Assembly: GCF_020921035.1 (NCBI RefSeq)
Contig: NC_063154.1
Span: forward strand, 28,219,948-28,283,947
DNA from: Rhodamnia argentea
Taxonomy: Eukaryota; Streptophyta; Magnoliopsida; Myrtales; Myrtaceae
Direction of reading: 5' to 3'
Length of the DNA: 64,000 bases
This document shows, one piece after another, positions 34,596 through 45,575 of the stretch; the stretch's first letter is position 1, and each line of letters starts with the position of its first letter. The translations under genes were made by a program, and so were the position numbers. Below the pieces are notes generated by a model. The model did no database searches. It worked only from the letters and a program-made list of their open reading frames with translations, and was not told the origin of the DNA.

Positions 34596-35612
34596 GTTTG
34601 ATACACTGTCGATCTCTTCCGTACTCGTTTGAGTGTTTCAACAGATCAACTTCATGCGCATCTTAAGGTGATAAACCAGAAAAGGAGAGATAACAAGTCT
34701 GCATTATTGGTGGAGGAAATGTGTGATGTCTCATCGACTGTGTTGTGGGCATCTTTCGGTGCATAAGCATCACAATAATGTCGGGGGCGTGCATGGGCAT
34801 GTCTGTGGTGGGTCGGACACCTTTATCACAGGCTGTATAAGGGTGCACAGGGTAACGTTTCTGTTCTAAAAAATAATTTATGAGTGGAAATAATTTTTTC
34901 CGATTTTGTTCTAGAGAATTGTTTCTAAACAGAAAAATGCATTTGATAACTTCACAAAAATTTTATTCCCAAAATAGAAAAAGGATAGAAATACGTTTGG
35001 TATGACCTTAAAAATTTTTATTCTCATATTATTTAATTATAAAAATACCAATGGAAGTGGCGGGGAGTGACGGCCGGTATTGGTGACTAGTGGCTGCGGT
35101 GGCGATGGTGGCAACCGGAGCTCAAGAACGACGATTGGCGATGGCGACTAGAGACCGGTAATTGACTCGTAGTTGTAAAGATAAGTATTAAGTTACATTG
35201 AATTTGTTTTTCTAAAATAAAATTATTTTTCTTTTTGTTTTCGAGAAAAAAGAAGCTACTTTTTTTTTGTAGTTCTTGTTTCTTATTCGTGGGAACAAAA
35301 ACCAATTAGCGTGCACAAACGTATTTATGTTCTTTTTCTGTTCCGAGGAACCAAAAAACATAAAAGTAGAGAATAAGAAACGTTATCAAAGAGACCCGTA
35401 GTGTCGCAATGAATGAGCTAATGAAGCTATTTGAGATTTAACCTTTTGCTTTTTCTCTTTAATTCTTAAAGCAACCAAGGGTGCTGCCCAGAGTAGTTAC
35501 ATAACAAGTCGCAATCCTATACAAGAGACGTCCCGCTCATGTCATTAACTTTAGATTGGACCGGCGATGCCCAATAGAAATTTTCAAAATGATAAATAGT
35601 TTCCTCGTGATA
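34596..35612. repeat. Module segment Y, copy 2 (upstream of BAHD a2)
   Basis: a-type promoter side. Up to about 35430 it matches 43630-44433 rather than copy 1, for example TAGTGTCGCA.TG.ATGAGC. After CTATTTGAGATTTAACC it rejoins the sequence common to all copies. Confidence 0.8.
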
Positions 35613-36329
35613 CCATGTGTCACGCCCCGACTCTCGAGCTCGCGACATCCCTACCAATTCGCCACGAGTCATAGATGATAGCGTCCCAGGCGGGCTATCG
35701 ACCTACGTACTTAAAACGCATGCGTAACGTGCTACACTCCCAAATAATTACAAACAGCGGGGATAGTCTAATAAGACAGCTCAACGATCGTTCATTTAAA
35801 AGACCTCTACACTCATTAACTAAAAGCAGACGAACTTTATCCCTACAGAGCTACAGCAATCACATACAACCCCACACTTCGGGGCAACTCTCGAGGATCT
35901 CGAAACAAAAGTACTAAGGTTAAACCTTCATCTACTTCAAAAGACTAATCCAGCAGCCAAATCTTGGCATCCGTGGGTTCCATCACTCGAGACCCGAAAA
36001 TGTTAGCCCACGATGGGGTGAGAAATAAATCTCGGCGAAGTCAACGCCTAAGCCCGGCTATGACGTTAATTCGCCCAGGGCATCCTATCAAGCGTATACA
36101 ACATCATAGAGTAGATAATCCAACCACATGCAAGTTTACCCTCCGAAGCCACACATAATGCGATGCCAACTTGACATAACAGTCAACCCATCAATTAATT
36201 GGCAAAGTATCACACAACTTGCATGCATAGGACACTATACGCGGTCCATTTATTATCACATTCAACCCGTAGGTTCAGCACACTAGGTAGTTGGTGCTCT
36301 TCCGGCAGGACCGGACATCGTTTTATTCC

Positions 36330-36590
36330 TTCAATAAGGACGACCGATAGTCCCCCTGGTACCCCTGGGACGGACATATCTAGAATATTAAGTATCGTCC
36401 CCTGGTATCCCCGGGCCGACGATATTAATCCCCCTGGTACCCCCGGGACGGATATTTTAGGCAATTCACGTATCGTCCTCCGGTACCTCCGGGCCGACGA
36501 TAATAATCCCCCTGGTACCCCGGGGACGGATATATTATACAACTCATGAATCGTCCCCTGGTACCCCCGGGCCGACGATAATTCTCATGT
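36330..36590 (+). repeat. About 62-bp tandem repeat, four units
   Basis: Units pair CCCCCTGGTACCCC(C/G)GGGACGGA with TCGTCC(C/T)C(T/C)GGTA.C.CCGGGCCGACGAT; each therefore includes a GGTACC core and a CCCGGG-like core. Confidence 0.8.
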
Positions 36591-37189
36591 AACCACCCAA
36601 GCAATTCGACATTGAATTAATTCATTTCTCAAATTTAGTCGAATGCTCATATACGCATGCTCAAAGACTTGGCCCCGGGCCGTTTTCATGCTAAAATATG
36701 CAATTTGATCTCACACGTGATCTCGGGGATGCACAACTTCATCGACCGATATTTCACGCGAAACGAGACGAGCGATCTCCGAATCAAACATCCACAACAT
36801 TCAACAATTGATTCAAGCACTCAATTCAATCAATTAATGAGACGATCAATTGAAGTCATTCGATCTTTTCATAATCTCCAATTTCCAATTGACAGTCAAT
36901 TGCGCCCTCGTTCCTAACCCGTCGCTCGCTCGCGATCAGTCAATTCTAATTATCAATTAACCACATATAACTTACCTAATCCGACTAACTTAACTAATTA
37001 CGGTCCCTTAACCTAATCCATGTTTCTAACTAAACCGATCGTAATTAAATCTACCTAAACACCCTAATTAACTAATTAACTAACCATAAGCGTAATTAGC
37101 GCCATAACTGAGGTTTAGAGGTTGACTCACCACAACGGCCGTTGATGTCGGGTCGGGCACGAACTTCGAGGCGTGTGTCGAAAAATACT

Positions 37190-37360
37190 GTTCACCACCG
37201 GAATTACTGTTCACGACCAGCCGCGCGGCACTGTTCACCGAACACTATTCACTGTACTGTTCGGGGGTACTATTCACTGCACTGTTCACGGGGGACTATT
37301 CACTGCACTGTTCACAGGCACTATTCACTGCACTGTTCACGCCGGTACTGTTCGTGGAAC
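37190..37360 (+). repeat. ACTGTTCAC / ACTATTCACTGC repeat
   Basis: The words ACTGTTCAC and ACTATTCACTGCACTG alternate at least five times with a period of about 27 bases, ending at CACGCCGGTACTGTTCG. Confidence 0.8.
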
Positions 37361-38089
37361 AGTAATTTCGGCGAAACGGCTCGGGTCGACGACGGAGTCT
37401 CGCGGCGGTATGGCAGCTCGAATCTGAGGGCTTAAGGTAGCCCGGGCGAGCGGGACCGGCGGGTTGGCATCGGGTGAGAGGGGTGTGGGGTGGTCTCGGG
37501 CGGCCGATTTCAGGTGGTGGCGAGGCGCGACGGCGGAGGACCGGCGACTGGCTGAGGCGTCGGGTGAGCAGAGGGTGGGGTTGCGAGGTCGGCTCATTGC
37601 ACGGCGCGACTGGTGGGGCTGAACAAAGCCGGTGGATGGCGGGTGTAGGTGGCGGAGCCGCGTCGGTGCAAAGGACGACGAGGAAGGGGTCGCGGTGCCC
37701 GTGAGCCGCGAGACCAGCGACGACGACTACTAGAGGTGGGTGTCCGGCGAGTTGGCAGCGGCGGTGGCGCGAGGCGGAGCTACGGTGGAGGCTGGCCGAT
37801 GGAGTGGCAGCAACAACAGAAGGCGTCGGGGGTGGAGGTCGCGCAATAGAGGAAGAAGATGAAGAAGAAGAAGAAGAAAAGAAGAGAGAAAAGGAGGCTT
37901 TCGGGAGAAAATATTGGGTACAGACGTGGGAAATCCGACGTGGTCCAGACCACCATTCAGTGCGTGACAAGTGGCGCAAAAGGGTCCCACCACAAAAAAG
38001 TTAAAAAAAAAAAAAGGAAAGTTCTCTCCTCTCTCTCCATCCTCTCTCTCTCGCGTTGCATCTCGACCGGAAAATCAAGAAGACGTCGG

Positions 38090-38540
38090 CAACTATGGCT
38101 ACGGAGCTCGAGCTCCACAGCCATGGCGGCTGCGACTTTTGCGGCCGGGACGCCGACTGACGAGCTCATGCCACCATGGGCGAGGAGCTCGAGCGCACAG
38201 CTCGTGGCCGCCATGGCCACGGAGCTCGAGCTCTCGAGCTGCACGGCCATGGCGGCCGTGAGCCATGGGCTCCAGCTTCCCGGCCAGAGACCCAGAAGAC
38301 GTCAGCCACAGTCGCAGAGCTCGAGCTCGCGGCTCGCGGCCGCCATGGCCGCGGACCTCGAGTTCTCGAGCTCGATAGCCATGGCGGCCGCGAGCTCGAG
38401 CTTCGCGACCAGGGGCAGAGAAGACGTCGGCCGCAACAGAAGAGCTCGAGCCCACGGCTCCCGGCGGCCATGGCCGCGTAGCTCGAGCTCAAGCTCCACA
38501 GCCATGGCCGCCAGGAGCCTTAGGCTCGAGCTTCGCGGTA
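38090..38540. repeat. GC-rich array of GAGCTCGAGCTC and GCCATGGC palindromes
   Basis: GAGCTCGAGCTC (itself palindromic) or a variant alternates with GGCCGCCATGGCC-like words throughout, with a loose period near 90-120 bases. All six frames stay open for long stretches, an effect of composition and not of coding. See findings. Confidence 0.75.
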
Positions 38541-38879
38541 AGACGTCGGCGAACGAAGGGACAGAATCCATCAGCGGCGAGTCAGTTGCCGAAGACTTCG
38601 AGGGCGCTCTTCGATGCGGTCCGTAACGGCTGTGGCTCGGCTCGAGGTCGGAAAGGGAAAAGAGATTAGCCGAAGGAAAGAGTGGGTAGGACTGTAGGGG
38701 GTCGGAGAGGTCAGGCGAAAGATAGAAACAGTGGCAAGACAGACAGAGAGAAAATTTTCTTTTTTTCCTGAGTAGTGGACCCCCTATTCGACACGTGTCG
38801 TAAATTGAATGGTGAGCTGTGCCACGTAAGCTTTACAAGGTTTGTATCTAATATTTTCTCGGGTTTCGGTCGTGGGGTT

Positions 38880-39060
38880 GGGGGGAAAGGAAGAGAGAGA
38901 GAAGTGAGGTGATGGGATGGTGATGGGAAGAGAGAGAGGGAGTGGGTCACGTGGGAGGGGGAAGGAAAAAGAACCGGCGGGAGAGAGGGAGAAGGAAAGA
39001 GAGGGAGAAGAGAGAGGGAGAAGGAAAGAGAGGGGGAGGAGAGAGTGAGAGACTCGATTG
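38880..39060 (+). repeat. Purine-rich GAGAGA tract
   Basis: A strongly strand-asymmetric G/A run (GGAAGAGAGAGAG, GGGAGAAGGAAAGAGAGG and similar). Confidence 0.7.
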
Positions 39061-39446
39061 GTTGGTGGTGATGGGATAAGTGGTGTCCCATCACTATCAA
39101 GCCTCTTGACTTTTAGTGCATAAATACCTGAAGGTAATTTTGAATATCAGGTAATATAGAACTGGTTGGACATTTGGCTCAACCGATAGAAAAATCATTT
39201 TGGTCTTTTCATAGATCGAACTCCATCGGAATTAGGCTCGAGCGCAAGGAAATAGATCTTAAAACGCGGCGACTAAGATTTTCGAGACCTACTCGAAATC
39301 GAACGATAAATCGGGACTCGTCCAAAATTCATCACTTACGTCCTTACGATCCAAATTTTGCACCGATTAAAATCCAATAATAATCTTTTTTTTTATTGAA
39401 CTCGGTCTCCGCACATAGGGTCAAATTTTCAGGGCGTCACACCATG

Positions 39447-40665
39447 CAATTGTATAATCTACTTTGTTTTCGTTTGACAATTGATTAACTACACTTAGAT
39501 AGTGCAAAGTAATGGAGAGTGGCGGTTAATTGCAGTTTTTCACTCTCAAGTGCCAAATGATGACTACGGATTCATTTAGGGTTCACTCGCTCCGGGGACA
39601 ATGAGCAAAAATTAATTGCTTAGACTATTATCGATGATGGAAACACGTTCCGTTGACTAATTTTTCTAAACGATGTAAGCAATCATTTTCTAGAGAATGT
39701 TTTCCAAATCGCTCATTTTTTGCGAAATAAACGCATCTTTAAAGTTAGTTCCAGCTATTATGACAAACCGGTTTCGAGGTAATTTAGGTGAAGAGATGAA
39801 AAGAGATTTAAATAGTTTCCAGCTAGTATGTCAAGTTTCGCATTGCATGTGAAAATGGCGGTTCCATAATTCGATGTGCTTCAAATTAAGTAGTATTATA
39901 ATCCAATGTGCGTCACATTAACTATAATTAATTCTCTCGAATCGCTAATTCATTTAGCATAATTTAATATTGGTCGACAATTTTATACCGTAAACATGGG
40001 GATTCTAATGCTAGGTTGTTCGTTACTTGATTAATCAAGTGGTCACGTGTAACCATGGGCTATTTAGTTAATGGTTTGAGTGATAATTAGGGGTGAGTGG
40101 TTTCTTTCCGGGTTCCAACTAATACCTCGAACCTACCGATCGGAATCTTTAATTTTTGAAATCTGAAACCTAACCTAAATGCATTGAAATCTAAAACCTA
40201 CTTTGTGATAGGTTCCAAGGTCGGTTATAGGGCCTATTCATGCTCCATCCGTATTTTTAAATGAACGTTTGAAGTGATTCATTTTTTTCTAATGACCACA
40301 ATTTTCAGCTATAATCCAATGACCATAACTCATATTTGGACACACCAAAAATATGAAATATTTACAAAGTAAAAGTCTCAATCATGGATATCTTCGAAAA
40401 TGAAATATTAGACTATTGGTTCAAGATTACACCTTCATCATTGATCTTCGTAGAATATCACTGGATTATGTGAAGACATAGAACAATAAAAATATAAAGA
40501 CTTGTGCAAAGTTCTAGTTTCTGATTCCGAACCCGGAACCCGCATTTCTGAACCGGTTTCTCAATTTTTGGAATCTATAACTTAATATGCATACCATAGA
40601 ACCCGAAATTAAACTTGTTTCCACTGGTTCAATTTTATGGCTCTCAATTCTACCTTTGAACAATG
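39447..40665. repeat. Module segment Z, copy 2
   Basis: Matches 16766-17908 and 49835-51060, for example GATTAATCAAGTGGTCACGTG and the CATACCATAGAA(C/A)C site that is interrupted by the copia element in copy 1. Confidence 0.8.
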
Positions 40666-40670
40666 CTCAC

Positions 40671-41554
40671 TATTATATTATGTCTCGAGTTTGAGTGGTA
40701 TTTGAAACGTGATCTGCACTATAGAGATAATTAAATGTTCAAGGGAAATCTTGGTTGGATTTTGATCTTATCAAAATCGATGTTATCTTTTATTCAAGAC
40801 TATTTCGTGGTTTTGGAAATAAAAGATGTTGATATCTCTTGGGCACAAGAATAGGATACGGTTGAAAGAAGTATCCACGTTGGACTGCACAAAGAAACAC
40901 AAGAAAGGCGGTCACTGTTGCGGTTAAACAAGAGGAAAAAGTCTCTATCACTACAAGACAAAATAGATGGTCTTACATTATTTTATTCTATTAATATATT
41001 TGCGCTTGGACCAAAGGAATTAGGTCAGATTGAAGAGAAAATAAAAGTGGCTTGGGTGCTTTTATTTTTTGAGTCTCTGATCGCAACCACACAAGGCATG
41101 GGGTTTTTTCGGTAGAGAGCTTAAGCCGCACGTAAGAAAAAGAAGCTGTACAGAGTGCTTCTTGAAGCCGCACGTCTTGAAGCCGCACGGAGAACGACGC
41201 AAAGAATGTGAAGGACGTTTTTGGTTTTGCCGTACGTAAAGCAAAGAAGATGAGTATTGTTTTTCTCTGTAAGTTTTCTGAGTAAATTCTCTGTGAGAGA
41301 TTGCGAGATAATACTTGTGGGTTTGCTTTGGGCTTAAGCTAGGTGCGGGAAACACTCGAGTGCATGAGAGATTGTAACTTTGATTCTCCGATTATAGTGG
41401 ATTATATTGTTGGCTCTCCCCGTGGACGTAGGTACCGACATTCGGACCGAACCACGTAATCTCTAGTGTCATTTATCGTTCCTCGTAATTTTTCTGGTGA
41501 TTTCGTATTGACTTATTTGCAAGATCCGTTAGTGTTTCCGCGTTAATATCAACA
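40671..41554 (+). mobile_element. Solo LTR, copia-like, plus orientation, TSD CTCAC
   Basis: An 884-bp insertion between perfect duplications CTCAC at 40666-40670 and 41555-41559. The site is uninterrupted in copy 1 (near 23158) and copy 3 (near 51067, slightly mutated). It starts TATTATATTATGTCTCGAG, a mutated TG start that resembles the solo LTR at 31183 read in reverse, and ends AATATCAACA. Confidence 0.85.
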
Positions 41555-41559
41555 CTCAC

Positions 41560-41686
41560 CCTAGTGATAATGATCCAGTTTTGAGTGGTGGCTAAGGCTG
41601 GAGGGCTTGGACAAGGAGCGATTTCCGATAGGCTTTTAGGATGACGAAGGGGGTAGGAATGCATTAAACAAAGGGAGTGCGACTAT

Positions 41687-41724
<38 letters not shown>

Positions 41725-42318
41725 AAAATTGAAAATAACTCATGGAGATGCCTTTTGACATAACTACAAGCTATGCTTTGGAACTCCAAAATTAAGCGCA
41801 CTTAGGCTAGAGTACTATTAGGATAAGTAACCTTTTGGGAAAGTGTTTACTTTTATGTTAAATGGCAAAACCATGAGGCTCGGTATTAGATGAGCCAAAA
41901 GTAGACAATACTCGAGTAAACTAATCCAAGAATGCCACAATATAATATCTATGTGGGACCCCCTCCAGTAGGTGTGTGGTTTGGGGACAAACCACTCGGA
42001 AGTTAGTGGACTTATAATGACCTGGTCAGACAAGGGAGGAGAGTGGTCACAAGGCTCGGAAGGCCCTATGGAGCGGCTTCTAACAAGCTTTTAGGATGAT
42101 GAATGAGTTGAAATGAACCACACTGTGCGTTGAACATAGAAATTGATTTTGAGTTATATGTGTGAAAACTACAATTAACTAATGGAGTCACTTTTTGAAT
42201 AACGGCAGGCATTACTTTGGATCTCTAAAAAGGTCAAAACATGATAAAACGACGGAGAAAAGAAAATTAATTGGTGAAATTTGGATGTGAACATGCACGA
42301 GGGAGCAAACACTCACTT
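41560..42318. repeat. Module segment before BAHD b2
   Basis: Matches 23088-23903 and the part before 51610. Contains an (AT)n microsatellite at 41690-41721 that is only a few units long in the other copies (compare 23295, 51200). Confidence 0.75.
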
Positions 42319-43629
42319 TTATTCGGTGGTTTTTCCATTAGGAGCACTTCTAGGAAGTAGTAGCTTGGAAGTACAAGCCACAATGTCAGGATCTTGCTTG
42401 AAAAGAACCATCTCATCTTGGTTTAGAGTAATCCAAGCATCAATTCCACCATCAACTGGACTATCCATAAGAAAAACTGACCTCATAGGAGGGCTTGTTT
42501 TGCTTACCAAGTCAGGTGTCCCCCATCCAAAATCACTGTCGTATAATGGGAATCTACACCAGCTACTGATCAGAATCAGGTTTGCTTCTTCTCTTCCCCA
42601 TATACTGACGTAATCTCGCCATGAATCAGCCACCATCAAGCGCAACTCGCTTGCATCTGCGATTGCCGCGTACTTCGATTTCGCATTCCTATGCACGTCG
42701 CCTATCAGATGCAGTATTGCATCGAAAGTGGGCCCGCTCTTTTCTACAGCAAATGGAGTGATTATGTGAGCAAAGAAGTTGCCGCATGCGTTCGCCGGGA
42801 TCTTTAATTGTAATCTCTCATGCAAGTTGATCGAGGTGACAAACACGGAAGGCCTCGGCAGGCCTTTCGTGGCACGATCAATGCTGATAAGAGCCTTACA
42901 TATCAGCGCAGATGCGATTTCCACCCGTGAGTTGGAAGCATTGGAAGCAGCTTTCAGTCTCAACAAGGCTAGGCCGCTGAATTCCAGTCTAGCCAGTGCA
43001 AACTTTTTCCGGAGGGGGAATGCAGGCATTGGGCTGAATGCGGGTTCATTTGCCGGGAATAGAGATGGCAGCTCGAAGTTTGGCGGGATTACATCGTGGA
43101 TTCCGCTCCGACATGCAGTGGCCCATGAGTTCATGAAAATGGCCATGGTGTACATGTCGCCTATCTTGTGAGAAACGCTCAGGCCAATTGCTAATCCGCC
43201 GCAGTCGAAGCTGTTCGCTTGAACTATGACCAGTGGACTGTTTGCTGCTTGCGGCGGGAATGTTGACAGGCAGCTGAGAAGGTCGCGGTAAACATCTCCC
43301 TGGAGGAGCTGATCTAGAGTGCCATCCACTTTGGCTTGTATCAATTCTACACCTTGGTCGTTGCAGTTGATGAATAGCCCGTCTTCGACGTACTGACCAG
43401 CTAGAGGGTAAAAGAGGGTAAGCGTTTCGGAAAGCGACTCCTCCAAGCGGTGAAGCTTCTGAAGAGTATTGATCTCGTGCCTTCTTTCGTGAGATCGATA
43501 GCAGAAAACGACCCCAACATAATTAGAAAATGAAAGGTCATCGATGAAGGACAGGCCGAGCTTTCGGCAATGATCCGGCGTCGGATCCAATGGCTTGACC
43601 AGTTTCCTGGACTGTAATTCGACCTTCAT
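42319..43629 (-). CDS. BAHD acyltransferase b2, vinorine-synthase-like, intact
   Basis: Single-exon gene of 436 residues, full BAHD length. The catalytic motif HKIGD is at 154-158 and DFGWG at 366-370; FYPLAGQY (near 73-80) and NCNDQGVELI (88-97) fit the vinorine-synthase-like clade, acyl-CoA dependent and cytosolic. From residue 33 onward (LSFSNYVGVVFC, RRHEIN) it is b type and carries the b-type C-terminal tail SKLLLPRSAPNGKTTE. The first about 28 codons (LDPTPDHCRKLGL) and the whole upstream region match a type, so the gene looks like a b/a recombinant under an a-type promoter. It is the only undamaged b-type copy. The substrate cannot be inferred. Confidence 0.92.
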   Translation of the reverse strand: MKVELQSRKLVKPLDPTPDHCRKLGLSFIDDLSFSNYVGVVFCYRSHERRHEINTLQKLHRLEESLSETLTLFYPLAGQYVEDGLFINCNDQGVELIQAKVDGTLDQLLQGDVYRDLLSCLSTFPPQAANSPLVIVQANSFDCGGLAIGLSVSHKIGDMYTMAIFMNSWATACRSGIHDVIPPNFELPSLFPANEPAFSPMPAFPLRKKFALARLEFSGLALLRLKAASNASNSRVEIASALICKALISIDRATKGLPRPSVFVTSINLHERLQLKIPANACGNFFAHIITPFAVEKSGPTFDAILHLIGDVHRNAKSKYAAIADASELRLMVADSWRDYVSIWGREEANLILISSWCRFPLYDSDFGWGTPDLVSKTSPPMRSVFLMDSPVDGGIDAWITLNQDEMVLFKQDPDIVACTSKLLLPRSAPNGKTTE

Positions 43630-44433
43630 GTTTGATACACTGTCGATCTCTTCGGTACTCGTTTGAGTGTTTCAACAGATCAACTTCATGCACAGGTTAA
43701 GGTGATAAGCCAGAAAAGAAGATACAACAAGTCTGCATTATCGGTGGAGGAAATGTGTGATGTCTCGTCGACTGTGCCGTAGACATCTTTCGGTGCATAA
43801 GCATCACAATAATGTCGGGGGCGCGCATGGGCATGTCTGTGGTGTGTCGGAGACCTTTATCACGGGCTCTATAAGGATGCCCAGATAATGTTTCTGTTCT
43901 CGAAAATAATTTATGAAGTTCTAAAGAATTATTTCTAAACAGAAAAATACATTTGATAACTTCACAAAAATTTTGCTCCCAGAATAGAAAAATGATAGAA
44001 ATGCGTTTGATATGACCTTAAAAATTTTTATTCTCATATTATTTAATTATAAAAATACCAATGGAGGCGGCGGGAAGTGACGGCAGCTATTGGTGACCGG
44101 CGGCTGCGGTGGCGATGGAGGCAACCGGATATCGGCAACAACGATTGGCGATGGCAACTAGATACCGACAATGGACTCGTAGTTGTAAAGACGAGTATTA
44201 AGTTACATTGAGCTTGTTTTTCTAAAATAAAATTATTTTTCTTTTTGTTTTCAGGAACAGAGAAATTAATTTTTTTTTAATTCTTGTTTCTATTCGCGGG
44301 AACAAAAACCAATTAGCGTACACAAACGGATTTCTATTCTTTTTCTATTCCGAGGAACCAAAAAACATAAAAGTAGAGAATCGGAAACGTTATCAAATAG
44401 ACCCGTAGTGTCGCAGTGCATGAGCTAATGAAG
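43630..44433. repeat. Module segment Y, copy 3 (now upstream of BAHD b2)
   Basis: a-type promoter region, close to 34596-35430 (TCGATCTCTTC.GTACTCGTTTG at its start). The W, R and X segments expected between a b-type gene and this region are absent. Confidence 0.85.
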
Positions 44434-44590
44434 TGGCACTACTAGTGTACCTAATATTTGCCGAAGAAAACAGCGAGAGAAGAGAGAACATAACTAAGGA
44501 GAGAGGAAAATTTTGCCAAGTGAACCCATTATGGACACGTATCACAGAGTGAATAATGAGGTACCACCACTAGTATACCTAATTTTTTCT
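44434..44590. other. Gypsy-LTR-like scrap beside the viral insertion
   Basis: GAGAGGAAAATTTTG, GGACACGTATC..AGTGAATAATGAGGT and TTTTTTCTCG are arranged as in 38750-38880 of the solo LTR. It is a fragment of a related LTR. Confidence 0.45.
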
Positions 44591-44646
44591 CGATCGTGTT
44601 GATATATCTCATACATAAGCTAAGCAATACCGATATCGACACGCGA

Positions 44647-44691
44647 CAAAAAGGAGCGGAAGCAAGAACTCAATCTGAAACAATTATGCTA
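44647..44691 (+). repeat. Inverted repeat, left arm, of the viral leader
   Basis: A 45-bp segment starting CAAAAAGGAGCGGAAG whose reverse complement lies at 45445-45489 with one mismatch. Confidence 0.9.
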
Positions 44692-45133
44692 TCCCACACG
44701 GGCTCACTGGCCACTCAAGGGACTGTTTGTTAGTTTCCAGATCTTGCTCTTGGAACTAATCCTTTAAGACATCGATTTCTGATCCACGGGATCCACTATC
44801 CATTACCACCATAGATTTATCCCGATCAAATATTGGATAGATCCAGCACTCACTTGCGAAGTTAATCAACAAGTGGAGAGAGGCCCCGACGGACTCTACA
44901 CGTGCTTTAACCCAATACTAGATCTAATAAACTTTACGGATGATTACGGAATTTGTGGCAAGTGGAGAGCATACTGAACCAACCATTGTAATAGAGAAGT
45001 AGAGACATTTTAGCACAGAAGTATCCGCTTGAAGAGAAAAGAGGAGTGTTTTAGAAACTCATTAGGAAGCAAACTCTTACTTGGATTTCACAAAGGAAGC
45101 CAAGTCTTGGCCGATACAAGGGGTAAACATGCC

Positions 45134-45142
45134 TTATATAGG
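45134..45142 (+). promoter_or_regulatory. TATA-like word in the viral leader region
   Basis: TTATATAGG lies about 440 bases before the first viral reading frame. Another candidate is GATATATC at about 44600. Which, if either, drove the pregenomic RNA cannot be told. Confidence 0.3.
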
Positions 45143-45444
45143 CGAAAACACAAAGGAGTCCTCATAAGTGAGGTCTGACAATCACACAACCAACATTGAC
45201 TTTCGAGGAAGCCATTATTGCTACTAAGCACACAAGCAAACAAACTCTGCAGCCACTCTTGACTCTTTTTACAAAGTGGAGCAGGTGAGCAGGTAAACAC
45301 ACGACTCTTTGGGCTTCTGATGTCTGATGGAGCACATGGCCTTGTGCGGTGGAGCATGTGGTGTCAGATGGAGGAAGTTGACAGATCTGATGGAGCAGGT
45401 GCATAATCGTCTCCTGTCCGGGTCGGGATGATAATTGGCGTCGT

Positions 45445-45489
45445 TAGCATAATTGTTTCAAATTGAGTTCTTGCTTCCGCTCCTTTTTG
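45445..45489 (+). repeat. Inverted repeat, right arm, of the viral leader
   Basis: Partner of 44647-44691. Its right edge coincides with the first two bases of the primer site. Confidence 0.9.
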
Positions 45490-45501
45490 GTATCAGAGCC
45501 A
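45488..45501 (+). other. tRNA-Met primer-binding site
   Basis: TGGTATCAGAGCCA is the standard complement of the plant initiator tRNA-Met 3' end used to prime minus-strand synthesis by caulimovirids. It sits 74 bases before the movement-protein ATG. Confidence 0.88.
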
Positions 45502-45575
45502 TATGCCATTGAAGATAGATTAGTATTGATATTTTAGTGCTCGAAGGTCCGTGATGAAAAGAAACTTTCTACACC

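Larger units (their letters stand above)
35618..39441 (-). mobile_element. Solo LTR of the large-LTR gypsy family, minus orientation, TSD CCATG
   Basis: A 3,824-bp block with ends TGTCACGCCC and GGGCGTCACA sits between perfect duplications CCATG at 35613-35617 and 39442-39446. The empty site is intact at 16761-16765 and near 49830. In reverse complement it matches the solo LTR at 268-3205 at both tips and in the CTCACCCC..ATTTTC(A/G)GGTCTC region. The interior holds several repeat arrays and long chance reading frames in GC-rich repeats, but no retrotransposon protein. Confidence 0.9.

Noticed and set aside
37859-38626. Long overlapping frames on both strands at 37.3-38.6 kb
   Set aside because: They lie inside a solo LTR with GC-rich palindromic repeats; products are low-complexity Arg/Ser/Ala-rich and open in several frames at once.
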